Below, piece by piece: positions 23,101-31,034 of a stretch of 64,000 nt of DNA. A program made the position numbers and the translations under genes. The DNA lies in the NCBI RefSeq assembly GCF_003443735.1, contig NZ_CP031969.1:4898001-4962000 (forward strand), read 5' to 3'. The notes under the pieces are model-generated. The model searched no databases, was not told the origin of the DNA, and worked only from the letters and a program-made list of their open reading frames with translations. The stretch comes from Streptomyces sp. CC0208. GTDB taxonomy: Bacteria > Actinomycetota > Actinomycetes > Streptomycetales > Streptomycetaceae. Within the stretch, counting starts at the first letter, position 1; every line of letters begins with the position of its first letter.

Positions 23101-24178
23101 TCCGGCCACCCTGGCCGCGGCCGGCAACGTCGCCGCCGACCTGCGGGCCCTCGGCCGCTACCAGGAGGCCCGCGAACTCGACCGCGGCACCTACGACGTC
23201 GCGCTCCGCGAGTTCGGCGAGGACCATCAACGGACCCTGATGTACGCCAACAACCTCGGCATGTCCGAGTACCTGGCGGGCGACCGCCGGGCCGCCCTGA
23301 ACCTGCACCGCACGGCCTACGAACGGCAGCGCCAGAACCAGGGCAGCATGAAGCCGCGCACCCTGAACCTGGCCAACAACTACGCCCGCGACCTGCGCGA
23401 GACCGGGGAGCTCCAGCAGGCGCTGACCCTGCTGGAGACGACCACCCGCCTCTACCAACAGCTGCTCGGCGACGGACACAGCGACACCCTGCGGGCCCGT
23501 AAGAACCTCGCCGTGGCGCTGCGCCGGGACGGCCGTTACGCCGAGGCCCGCGACATCGACCAGGACATCTACAACCGCTACCTCCAGGCCCACGGCGCCG
23601 ACCACTACGACACGCTCGCCGTCGCGTGCAGCCTCGCCAGCGACCTCGCCGCGCTCGGCGACACCGCGCACGCGCTGGAGGACTACGCCCAGCGGGCCCT
23701 CGGCCGCTACAAGGACTACCTCGGCGCGGAACACCCGGTCACCCTGGTCTGCGCCAACAACATGTCCGTGTACCTGAGGCTGCTGGGCCGCACCGGCGAG
23801 TCCCTGGCGCTCTCGGAGCGCACGATGGAACACCTGCGTACGGCCCTCGGCGAGACCCATCCCTACACCTACAGCTGCATGCTCAACCACGCCAACGACC
23901 TGGTCGCGGTCGGCCGGGTCCAGGAGGCCGCCGACATCGAGGCCAGGGCGCGCCGGGGGCTGCTGGCCGCCCTCGGACCCGACCACTACGACGTCATCGG
24001 CAGCGGCTCCAACCTGTCGCTGAGCCTGCGCGCCCTGGGGCGCGAGGGGGAGGCCGACGCCCTGCGCGAGGACGCCCTGGCACGCGCCAAACGCACCCTG
24101 GGAGACGACCACCCGACGACCCTGTCGATCGCCCGCGGTGTCCGGCTGGACTCCGACATCGAGCCGCCGACCACGTGA
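20156..24178 (+). CDS. FxSxx-COOH system MinD-like/TIR/NB-ARC/TPR protein
   Basis: 1340 residues, the signalling hub of the locus. Residues 10-340 are a ParA/MinD-like ATPase: YSYKGGTGRTMALANVGWIL (deviant Walker A at 18-24), LVDWDLEAPGLHRYL, YVLIDSRTGVSDTSG. Residues 354-480 are a second TIR-like domain (QIYLSYAPMGRIWAEWAAEA) in which SSDYASQARAATVRLQL lacks the catalytic glutamate. An NB-ARC module follows (Walker A YGLGGMGKTQTALEYAHRY near 547-565; WLLVYDNAGSP; VLITSRDRAW; ELGDLPLAVGQTATWL), then a winged-helix region and about ten TPR-type repeats from residue 930 to the end. NCBI-type models name this the FxSxx-COOH system tetratricopeptide repeat protein. Such STAND proteins detect a signal through the repeats and oligomerise on ATP binding. 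A 1147-residue antisense ORF is a codon-bias artefact. Confidence 0.92.
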   Translation: MTSSPTGPGKIVTFYSYKGGTGRTMALANVGWILASGGHRVLLVDWDLEAPGLHRYLHPLLVDPELRSSPGLINMVQAYVRTVLSPEAPPVRETAGAPQTRPAATAGAEADGWLQAAADLAPYTVGLLLELPSGGRLDFLPAGRQSAAYSAAVTSFNWHSFYDRHGGGHFLQALREEMISAYDYVLIDSRTGVSDTSGICTIVLPDILVDCFTMSVQSISGGVDAAAAVLRSAPRPIKVLPVPMRVEEAETERLEAGRDFSRAEFAPYLAWLPEADHSRYWGEIEIPYKAFYAYEEIPATVADRPHQERSLLTAFERLTEWISDGRVRRLAPLPADRRAELRAAYLRAPRALPAQIYLSYAPMGRIWAEWAAEALEAVGYQVSLHSTIAPESGVLPEVSGTLNGQGRVLALLSSDYASQARAATVRLQLTGHETVGGPGLVAVRVQELDPAAVEPYLDSAVADLSRCGPTEAVDQLLAVLGPPPGRRLPDGTTSGTFSGLPGFPGSIPAAQRLPSRNLSFTGRGPLLERLRDHFTAGPTASVPSQVLYGLGGMGKTQTALEYAHRYKSAYDVVWWMNAAQPGLIRSALADLAPYLELEEGEDVGSTAEAVRRALGQGRPFDRWLLVYDNAGSPTELAGLLPEGPPGGHVLITSRDRAWVNSAGRAEVEVFTRAESVELLHRFSPSLSAEDAEQIAHELGDLPLAVGQTATWLSESNMPVDRYLAQLRDRPADILDHTQLPPREYPNSAARTWQISVDDLRRRDRAAAEMLEICSFFGPDPIPMRLLYGRAVTRALTMDADEPRDEMAIAQLLRLLNRYGLARSDQGSETLSVHRLVQAVIRDGVGGARWAELRGVVHAALADANPGNPESTADWDEYDELLPHLEPSRAAADPNPEVRKLIIDSVRYLWKRSLYSTAHGLAERTLERWGRPDFPGGGLDDTHTLLLRTQLGNVLRSLGRLKEAHEVDLEVLEKFTAARGAEYPATLAAAGNVAADLRALGRYQEARELDRGTYDVALREFGEDHQRTLMYANNLGMSEYLAGDRRAALNLHRTAYERQRQNQGSMKPRTLNLANNYARDLRETGELQQALTLLETTTRLYQQLLGDGHSDTLRARKNLAVALRRDGRYAEARDIDQDIYNRYLQAHGADHYDTLAVACSLASDLAALGDTAHALEDYAQRALGRYKDYLGAEHPVTLVCANNMSVYLRLLGRTGESLALSERTMEHLRTALGETHPYTYSCMLNHANDLVAVGRVQEAADIEARARRGLLAALGPDHYDVIGSGSNLSLSLRALGREGEADALREDALARAKRTLGDDHPTTLSIARGVRLDSDIEPPTT

Positions 24179-24240
24179 GACACCGGGGCGGCGCAGGAGC
24201 CTCCCGTTACCCACGAGCACCGAAGCTGACGGGTTGTAGG

Positions 24241-25530
24241 ATGCCGCCACCCGCCATACCCCGTTCCCGTGTCGACCCGGCCGTCGGCGGGAGCGGCCCC
24301 GGTGCGCTCCAGCGAGGCTGGTCCATGGTTCCCTTCCGGCAGTTCCTGCTGAAGATCCACAGCCGCTGCAATCTCGCATGCGACTACTGCTACGTCTACG
24401 AGTCGGTGGACCAGAGCTGGCGCGACCGCCCCCGGACCATGGCCCCCGGCGTCGTGCGCCGCGCGGCCGCGCTCATCGCCGAGCACGCCCGGGAGCATGC
24501 CCTGAGCGAGGTCCAGGTCGTGCTGCACGGCGGCGAACCGCTGCTGGTGGGGGCCGAGCGGCTGGACGCCGTGCTGCGCGAGCTCGCCGGCGCCCTCGAC
24601 GGAGTGGCGGAGCTGCGGCTCAACCTCCAGACCAACGGCCTGCGGCTCGTCGAGGACCCGGCACTGCTGCCGGTCCTGGCCCGGCACGGGGTGCGCGTCG
24701 GGGTGAGCCTCGACGGCACCCCCGCCACGCACGACCGGCACCGCCGGCGCCCGGGCGGCAGCGGCAGCCACGCCGATGTCGCCCGGGCACTGCGCCTCCT
24801 GGACGGCCCCCACCGCGACCTGTACGCCGGCGTGCTGTGCACCATCGACCTGGACGCAGACCCGGTGGAGACCTACGAGGCGCTGCTGGAGTTCTCGCCG
24901 CCGCGACTGGACCTGCTGCTGCCGCACGCCACCTGGCAGACCCCGCCGCCCGGTCTCCGTGGCCGCGCCTCCGTGCCCCGGACGGCGCCCGGGGCACACC
25001 CCGCCGAACCGGTGCCGTACGCGCGATGGCTGTGCGCGGTCTTCGACCGCTGGTACGACGCACCGCGCCGGGAGACCGGCATCCGGCTCTTCGAGGAGAT
25101 CCTGGTGCTGCTGCTCGGCGGCACCGCCCGCAGCGAGGCCGTCGGACTGACCCCGGTCGACCTCGTGGTCGTCGAGACCGACGGCACCATCGAGCAGGCC
25201 GACTCACTCAAGGTGACCTATCCCGGAGCCCCCACGACCGGGCTGGACGTCCACCGCCACACCTTCGCCGACGCCGCCCGCCACGAGGCGTTCCGGGCCC
25301 GCCAGCGCGGCCGGGCCGGGCTCGGCCCCGTCTGCGCGGCCTGCCCCCGCGCGGCGGTCTGTGGCGGTGGCCTGTACGCCCACCGCTACCACCCCGGGGC
25401 CACGCCGACCCCCTTCGCGGCCCCGTCCGTGTACTGCCCGGATCTCGCCGTCCTCGTCGACCACATCGCCGCCCGCCTGCGCCGGGACGTCACGGCCCTG
25501 CGCACGGCCGCGCAGCCGGTACCGCGATGA
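24241..25530 (+). CDS. fxsB: FxsB: radical SAM/SPASM peptide-modifying enzyme
   Basis: 429 residues. The radical SAM cluster motif is CNLACDYC (Cys43, Cys47, Cys50), followed by YVYESVDQSWRDRPRTM and the HGGEPLLVGAERL glycine motif. SPASM-type cysteines follow at Cys365, Cys368, Cys374 (CAACPRAAVCGG) and Cys399. FxsB enzymes form a C-C bond between the aromatic ring of Phe and the third residue of the FxS motif of FxsA. Here the enzyme lacks the inactivated metallohydrolase extension found in fused FxsBH forms. ATG 24241 keeps the segment GWSMVPFRQFLLK intact; ATG 24325 is an alternative with a better GAGG site. Confidence 0.92.
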   Translation: MPPPAIPRSRVDPAVGGSGPGALQRGWSMVPFRQFLLKIHSRCNLACDYCYVYESVDQSWRDRPRTMAPGVVRRAAALIAEHAREHALSEVQVVLHGGEPLLVGAERLDAVLRELAGALDGVAELRLNLQTNGLRLVEDPALLPVLARHGVRVGVSLDGTPATHDRHRRRPGGSGSHADVARALRLLDGPHRDLYAGVLCTIDLDADPVETYEALLEFSPPRLDLLLPHATWQTPPPGLRGRASVPRTAPGAHPAEPVPYARWLCAVFDRWYDAPRRETGIRLFEEILVLLLGGTARSEAVGLTPVDLVVVETDGTIEQADSLKVTYPGAPTTGLDVHRHTFADAARHEAFRARQRGRAGLGPVCAACPRAAVCGGGLYAHRYHPGATPTPFAAPSVYCPDLAVLVDHIAARLRRDVTALRTAAQPVPR

Positions 25531-25576
25531 CGCCTGCGCCCCGCGGCCGCCCCGATCCGTGAGGAGCAAAGCCCCC

Positions 25577-26626
25577 GTGTCCACCCTGTCTCCCGACACC
25601 CTCCCCGTCCACACCGTCGCCCGAGCCACCTTCGACGCCGTCGCCCGCGCCCGGGGCGGCGCCGCCGCCGTGGCGGAGCTGCGGCGGGGCCAGCTCAGCA
25701 AACGCATGCTGCTGGCCGTGGCCGTACGCCGGTCGCTGCCCGACGACACCGATTTCGACGCGTCCTGCCGGCGGCTGGACCGGATGCGCCGAGAGGACCC
25801 GGACCGCTGGCACGAGACGATCCTCCACCCCTATCTGGACGCGGGACTGGCCGGCGCCCTGGCCGAGCAGGATCGTGGCGGCCGCCCCGACCTCGCCTGG
25901 TTCGACGAACTGGTCCGCGGCGGACCGGCCGCGCTGTCCGGGCCGCGACTGCTGACCACCGAGTGCGACGGCGTCGTCCTGCGGCTGCGGCTGGCCGACC
26001 GCGGCCCCTTCCGCACCGTGCACGGCCAACAGCCGGCCGGCGTGCAGACCGCCGACGAGGTGGGCCACTGGCAGTGGCTGCTGGACGGCGCCTGGCAGGT
26101 CCTGGTCCGCCGCCACCCCTGGCACGCCGAGGCCGTCGCCGCCTGTCTGTCCACCCTGGTGCCGCTCCGTCCCGCGCCCGGGGGCACCTCGGTCAGCTCC
26201 GCGGCCCGCCGGGCCTACGGCGCCGTCGCCCTCTCCCCGCCCGGCGACCCGGTGCTGCTCGCGCTCACCCTGGTCCACGAGTTCCTGCACGTCCAGCTCG
26301 GCGCCCTGCTCGACCTGGTCCCGCTGCACGGCCCGGCGTCGCAGGCCCGCTACCGAGCGCCTTGGCGCCCCGACCTGCGTCCCCTGGACGCATTCCTCCA
26401 GGGCACCTACGCCCACCTGGGCGTGTGCGACTTCTGGGGCACCGAGAGCGCCACCGCACGGCCCGATCCCCGGGCCGAGCAGGAGCACGCCACCTGGCAC
26501 GGATACACCTGCGAGGCCGTCGACACGCTCCTCGGCAGCGGCGAACTCCTTCCGGCCGGACGCCGCTTCACCGAGGAGATGCGCCGGGCTCTCGCTCCGT
26601 CGGGAGGCGACCAGGGGCAACCATGA
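25577..26626 (+). CDS. HExxH-motif protein of the FxSxx-COOH system (putative peptide beta-hydroxylase)
   Basis: 349 residues; GTG 25577 has GAGGAG (25561-25566) upstream. The zinc/iron-type motif HEFLH lies at residues 234-238 (LALTLVHEFLHVQLGALLDL) with a likely third ligand at His280 in TYAHLGVCDFW, and a conserved basic patch YRAPWRPDLRP (259-269). This matches the mod_HExxH family (TIGR04267); a member of this group has been shown to be an alpha-ketoglutarate-dependent peptide beta-hydroxylase. With the motif intact the protein should be active, probably hydroxylating FxsA or the cyclophane product. It follows fxsB by 46 bases in the same operon. Confidence 0.88.
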   Translation: MSTLSPDTLPVHTVARATFDAVARARGGAAAVAELRRGQLSKRMLLAVAVRRSLPDDTDFDASCRRLDRMRREDPDRWHETILHPYLDAGLAGALAEQDRGGRPDLAWFDELVRGGPAALSGPRLLTTECDGVVLRLRLADRGPFRTVHGQQPAGVQTADEVGHWQWLLDGAWQVLVRRHPWHAEAVAACLSTLVPLRPAPGGTSVSSAARRAYGAVALSPPGDPVLLALTLVHEFLHVQLGALLDLVPLHGPASQARYRAPWRPDLRPLDAFLQGTYAHLGVCDFWGTESATARPDPRAEQEHATWHGYTCEAVDTLLGSGELLPAGRRFTEEMRRALAPSGGDQGQP

Positions 26627-26691
26627 GCGCCCCGGGCCTGTCTGAACGGGGGGAGCCGGCGTGGTGCGCGCGGGCGGTGAGGAGCTCCGGG

Positions 26692-27234
26692 GTGACTTCG
26701 GCACGAGTCTGGGGACCTGGTGTCGGGGCGGTGGCAGTGCTGGTGGCGACGGGGGCGTGGGCCCGCTGGTCCTCGGACACCGACCCCCGGCTGTGGAACC
26801 AGGTGCGGCCGGCCATCGAGGCGCGGCTCGTGGAGCAGTCGCGCGGCGCCGGGTACGGGGAGAGCGAGGCCGGGCTCCGGGCGCGGTGGTTCTGCCGGGC
26901 GGAGGCGGTGGACCTCGACGAGCGGGACGGACTCGTGCGGGCCGGTGTCAGCACGCTGTGTCTGGAGTACGGGGTGCGGGCGGGGCGCCTGGTGGAGTGC
27001 AGCGGGGCCGAGGTGCCGCAGGTGCTGCGGCTGCGACGGGAGGCCGACGGCGACTACGTGGTCGTGTCGCAGGAGGCGCCGCCGGACGGCGCGGGCAACG
27101 CGGAGTGGCTGACCGCCCACTTCGGCTCCATCACCTCCGTCGGCCTCGACACCGGCGTGTCCTCCACCCCGCTGGAATCCGCGGCCCGGTCCCACTTCGG
27201 CCTGCCTGCGAACTCCCCGGTCAGCGAGTGCTGA
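26692..27234 (+). CDS. Small membrane-anchored hypothetical protein
   Basis: 180 residues from GTG 26692, which has an excellent GAGGAG (26679-26684) seven bases upstream. An in-frame ATG at 26623 overlaps the preceding stop (ATGA) and would add 23 residues. An N-terminal membrane segment (GPGVGAVAVLVATGAWARW) is followed by an extracytoplasmic domain with three cysteines (ARWFCRAEAV, STLCLEYG, LVECSGAE). The function is unknown. It may be part of the fxs transcript or the first native gene after it; the Shine-Dalgarno-supported start favours independent translation. Confidence 0.72.
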   Translation: MTSARVWGPGVGAVAVLVATGAWARWSSDTDPRLWNQVRPAIEARLVEQSRGAGYGESEAGLRARWFCRAEAVDLDERDGLVRAGVSTLCLEYGVRAGRLVECSGAEVPQVLRLRREADGDYVVVSQEAPPDGAGNAEWLTAHFGSITSVGLDTGVSSTPLESAARSHFGLPANSPVSEC

Positions 27235-27241
27235 GGGGGTC

Positions 27242-29755
27242 CTATTCCCCGGCGAGCTCCGCCACCCCGGTCACCCGGTGCAGCGGATACGTGCGGACCT
27301 CGTCCGCCGTGTGGTCGTAGGCCGTCACGAAGCCGCCCTCGACGCGGACGGGGGCGATGACGCGCTGGCTGGCGGCGCCCTCGGCGTTCACGTAGCCGAT
27401 CCAGAGGGACTCGCCGGTGAGGACGGCGGCCTGCATGGTGGCGAGGGTCTCGGCGGAGCTGGTGCGGGGGAGTTCGCCGGTGGCGGGCTGTGGCTGGTCG
27501 GTTTGTCTGCGGGGGGTCGTCGCGGCCAGGTCGCCGGCCCGGATGGCCCGGATCGCGGCCGACAGGAGCGTCGCGTCGGGGACCGGGGGGCCGTCCGGGA
27601 CCGGTTCGGGGGCGGTGCGCGGCGGGGTGCGGTGAGCGTGGGCGCGGGTGATCAGGACGTCGCCCTCCGCGGACTCGGCGGCCGGGGCGAAGCCCATCGC
27701 GCGCAGGCCGTCGAGGAGCGAGGCCGGGTCCGCCTGGGCGGCCAGGACCGTGGGGGCGAGGCGGCGCAGGCGCAGGCCGGCGGCGCGCTTGTCGGCGAGG
27801 ATCTCGTTGAGCAGGGCGTCGTCGTCGCAGCGGACGTACGCGGAGGCGGCGCCGACCCTGAGGTGGCCGTGCCGTCGGGCCACGTCGTCGATCAGATACG
27901 TCAGCGGCTGCGGCACCGGTGTCCGGGAGTGCGCGGCGAGGAAGGCGTGCAGGTCCGAAGCGGCCTGGCCGGCGTCCAGGGCACGGCGTACCGAGCCGGG
28001 GGTGAAGCGGTAGACCGTCGCCCCGCCCTTCGACTCCACGTCGGCCAGGACGTCCAGCACCTCGGCCAGCGAGCGCTGCAGGGGCCCCGGGGCAACCGCC
28101 GTCAGGTCGGCCTGGAGCAGGACGTGGTCGAGGGGCTCGGGCAGCAGCGGGGCGAGGATCCGGGCCGCCGCGGCGGAGGCGGTGGCCTGCTCGGTGGGGG
28201 ACAGCGGCTCGGGGACGGCGGTGGGGCGATGGTGCACGGGAAGCTTGTCCCCAGGGCCCTGCGCCACCGCGTCCGGCCTCTTCGGCGCGGTGGCGCCCAG
28301 CAGCGCCCGGCCGTGTCCCGACAGCGCCCCGCGCCCCGTCACCCCCAGCAGTTCCGCCTCCTTCAGCGTCCACTCGGCGAGCCGCGAGCGCAGGTCCTCC
28401 TCACGGCGCTGTGGCCGTTCCCAGCGCAGCCGGGCGAGCACCGACTCGGCCGACGGCGCCGCGCCCTCCGGCAGCCCCGCCAGCAGTGTCAGCACCCGGT
28501 GTCGTACGTCCGGGGCCGCGCCGCGGTCCAGGCCCGGGCCCAGCGCCGACAGGGTGCGGTCCTTCGCGTCCCGCCCGCCCACCAGCCCCGAGGTCCGGGT
28601 GGCCGTCAGCCAGGCCTCCGCCAGCCTGGCCCAGCGCTGGGCGGCCGGCTGCTCCAGCCACTCGTCGTGGGCCGGGGTCGCCGCGTACCGCTCGTCGGCC
28701 TCGCCGTCGGAGGCCAGCAGGCCCGCCGCGTAGGCCAGTTCGACCCAGAAGGCGGCGACCGGCTCCGAGACGTCCAGCGCGACCGCCGTGCGCTTGAGGT
28801 CGCGCACGCTCAGGCCGCCCGCCCGCAGCACCGCGGGCCCGCCCTCGTCCCAGTCCTTCAGCAGCTCCTCGACGGTCGCGAGCGCGGTGTACGCCTGCCC
28901 GGCCGCCGTCGCGTCCACCACCTGTGGACGGTGGGTCGCCGCGGGCTCCACGGCCGGCGGCAGCGGGGCCACCTCCCGGTGCGCCCGGCCGCCACGCAGA
29001 TGCAGGGCCGCCTCCCGGGGGAGTACGACCGTCCCGGGCGCCGTCGGCACCAGCAGCCCCAGATCAAGCAGGCGGCGCAGATGGACCGCCGGCTCGGCGG
29101 TGACCTGGCCGTACGGCGGACCCCACACCAGCCGCGACAGCACCTGGCGCGACTCCTCCGGGAGCCCGGCGAGCAGTGCCGACATCCGCCCCCGGTCGGC
29201 GAACAGGGCCGTCAGCGACGCCACCGCGGAAACCGCGTCGTGGGTCGAGCCGAGCCCCGCCGCCGCGACGATGTCCTGGATGCGGCCCGGCGACATCCCC
29301 GCCGTGGCCTCCCGCACGGTCGGCCCGAGCCCGGTCGGGGAGGGATGCTGCGGCGAGGGCGCGAGCAGCTCAAGGGCCGTGCGGACCAGGCGGAGCCGGT
29401 CGTCGTCGCCCCACACCAGGGCCTGCTCCCGCAGGGTGCCGAGGGCGCGCGGGAGCGCCGCCGAGACGGCCGGGTCGCCGTCGTCGCCGGTCAGCAGGGC
29501 GAGCAGTTCGCCGTAGGGCGCCGGGTCCGCCGCCACCGCCAGCGCCTCCGCCGTCTGGAGCGCGAACCGGTCAAGGCGCTCCAGGGCCCGTACCACCGAC
29601 GCCCGCGTCCCGGCCCGGGTGGCGAGCTGGGTCAGGTCGGTCGGCACGGGGGTGATGAGGTCGGGGCGGGCACGCAGAAGCGCGGCCAGGGAGACGTCGT
29701 CCCTGGCCCGGAGCGCTTCCGCGAGGGAGCGCGGCGGTACGGCCGGGTTGCTCAT
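27242..29755 (-). CDS. Helicase-associated (XPB/Ssl2 N-domain-like) protein with WYL-like C-terminus
   Basis: 837 residues from ATG 29755. It resembles the actinobacterial protein encoded beside XPB in mycobacteria (Rv0862c type): an N-terminal helical region (PRSLAEALRARDDVSLAALL, VVRALERLDRFALQTAEAL), a long central winged-helix-rich segment, an XPB N-domain-like part (PLPEPLDHVLLQADLTAVAP, RPLPQPLTYLIDDVARRHGH) and a WYL-like end (SLWIGYVNAEGAASQRVIAP, FVTAYDHTADEVRTYPLHRV). It has no helicase motifs itself and likely assists or regulates XPB. A TACCGT box (29763-29768) ends seven bases before the ATG on the minus strand, suggesting a leaderless mRNA. Confidence 0.88.
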   Translation of the reverse strand: MSNPAVPPRSLAEALRARDDVSLAALLRARPDLITPVPTDLTQLATRAGTRASVVRALERLDRFALQTAEALAVAADPAPYGELLALLTGDDGDPAVSAALPRALGTLREQALVWGDDDRLRLVRTALELLAPSPQHPSPTGLGPTVREATAGMSPGRIQDIVAAAGLGSTHDAVSAVASLTALFADRGRMSALLAGLPEESRQVLSRLVWGPPYGQVTAEPAVHLRRLLDLGLLVPTAPGTVVLPREAALHLRGGRAHREVAPLPPAVEPAATHRPQVVDATAAGQAYTALATVEELLKDWDEGGPAVLRAGGLSVRDLKRTAVALDVSEPVAAFWVELAYAAGLLASDGEADERYAATPAHDEWLEQPAAQRWARLAEAWLTATRTSGLVGGRDAKDRTLSALGPGLDRGAAPDVRHRVLTLLAGLPEGAAPSAESVLARLRWERPQRREEDLRSRLAEWTLKEAELLGVTGRGALSGHGRALLGATAPKRPDAVAQGPGDKLPVHHRPTAVPEPLSPTEQATASAAAARILAPLLPEPLDHVLLQADLTAVAPGPLQRSLAEVLDVLADVESKGGATVYRFTPGSVRRALDAGQAASDLHAFLAAHSRTPVPQPLTYLIDDVARRHGHLRVGAASAYVRCDDDALLNEILADKRAAGLRLRRLAPTVLAAQADPASLLDGLRAMGFAPAAESAEGDVLITRAHAHRTPPRTAPEPVPDGPPVPDATLLSAAIRAIRAGDLAATTPRRQTDQPQPATGELPRTSSAETLATMQAAVLTGESLWIGYVNAEGAASQRVIAPVRVEGGFVTAYDHTADEVRTYPLHRVTGVAELAGE

Positions 29756-29911
29756 CCGACCAACGGTAGCGGGTGGCGGGTCGGGGCAGGGGCGCCGTAC
29801 CCCGCGTCCGCGCAACCGTTCCACTCGACGCCGGGGCCCGTCCGATCGGCGGCTGCCTGCGCTAACGTCGTCCCACGGGGTATCCAACGCACCCGCCCCG
29901 GAGGGGACTTC

Positions 29912-30955
29912 GTGGGTATCGAGAGCGACCAGGTCGTCTACGAGTATCTGAGCCGCGTCGGTGATGTCGCGCAGCAGCGGCAGCTGCCGTCGTCCACCCG
30001 GATGCGGCTCGTCTCGGAACTGCGCAACGAGATCGACCGGCGGCGCGCCAAGGTCACCGTGGACTCGCCCGCTGCCGTCCGCCGGATCATCGCCAAGCTG
30101 GGCAGCCCCGACGAGGTGGTCACCGCCGCCGGCGGCACGGCGGGCAGCGCCCCGCAGGCGCCGGTCGTCGCCATGCCCGTACAGCGGGACCGGGAGACGG
30201 AGGAGACCGAGCGGCCCAGGGGCCTGCGCAAGGTCGTGCCCCGGCCGCGCCCCGACACCCCGCCGCAGCCCGCTCCCGCCGACCGCGACACCTCCCACGG
30301 GCCCCACCAGGCGGGTCTTGACGAACTCGGCGACAGCGCGGCGCAGCCCGACTGGTGGCGGGTGGACAGCAGTCCCTTCGGCATCGGGGACAGCGTGCCG
30401 GGGTTCGTGGGCGGGGTGGAGATCCCGGAGCTGCTGAAGCCTCCGCCGCCCAAGGAGGAGACGAAACCCGAACCCGCGCCCGCCGTGGAGCAGGCGGCGC
30501 CCGCGCCGCTGGTGAAGGCCCGGAAGGCCTGGTGGAAGCCGAGGACGGCCGCCAGGGCCAAGGCCGTGGAGCCGGTCGTCGAGGTCGCCTCGGCCCGCCG
30601 CCGGTTCTCCGGTCCCGGCGGCTGGAGCAACCCCCTCCTGCTGCTCGCCGCCGCCCTGCTCGTCGCCGGTGCCGTGCTCGGCAACCTGCTCGTCCTGGTC
30701 GTCGGCTGGCTCATCGCGTGGGCCTCGCCCCGGCTGACCGACGCCGAGACCAAATGGGCCGTCGTGTTCCTGCCGAGCCTCTCGCTCACCGCGGGGATCG
30801 TCTGGCTGTGGGGGCGGAACGAGGGCCGCTGGGGCGAGCCGATCGCCCAGGGCCACATGAGCGACGCGATCGCCGAGACCTGGCCGTGGGTCGTGCGGGG
30901 GGCGGCCGTGGCGTCGGCGCTGTTCCTGGTGTGGCGCTCGCAGCGGCGGCGGTAG
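29912..30955 (+). CDS. HAAS-like membrane protein
   Basis: 347 residues; GTG 29912 follows GGAGGGG. Residues 5-70 resemble a HAAS-type helical signalling domain (DVAQQRQLPSSTRMRLVSEL, then VRRIIAKLGSPDEVVTAAGG). A Pro-rich, charged linker (about 75-215) leads to three or four membrane helices (PLLLLAAALLVAGAVLGNLL, VVFLPSLSLTAGIVWLW, VVRGAAVASALFLVW). Topology suggests a cytoplasmic N-terminus and integral C-terminus. No specific function is known. It is divergent from the helicase-associated gene. Confidence 0.8.
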   Translation: MGIESDQVVYEYLSRVGDVAQQRQLPSSTRMRLVSELRNEIDRRRAKVTVDSPAAVRRIIAKLGSPDEVVTAAGGTAGSAPQAPVVAMPVQRDRETEETERPRGLRKVVPRPRPDTPPQPAPADRDTSHGPHQAGLDELGDSAAQPDWWRVDSSPFGIGDSVPGFVGGVEIPELLKPPPPKEETKPEPAPAVEQAAPAPLVKARKAWWKPRTAARAKAVEPVVEVASARRRFSGPGGWSNPLLLLAAALLVAGAVLGNLLVLVVGWLIAWASPRLTDAETKWAVVFLPSLSLTAGIVWLWGRNEGRWGEPIAQGHMSDAIAETWPWVVRGAAVASALFLVWRSQRRR

Positions 30956-31034
30956 GGGCGGGAGCCGGGCCAGGGGAATCAGGCCACGGGAAATCGTTGT
31001 CCGACGGCCGTACTGCTTGGGCACAATGGCTCAT

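Noticed and set aside
20936..24379. 1147-residue minus-strand ORF opposite the NB-ARC/TPR gene
   Set aside because: Low-complexity composition, no motif, and the opposite strand has a clear multi-domain protein.
27278..29911. Long + strand frame over the helicase-associated gene
   Set aside because: It is antisense read-through joined in frame to the real 29912-30955 gene. Only the part after the GTG at 29912 has protein character and a ribosome-binding site.
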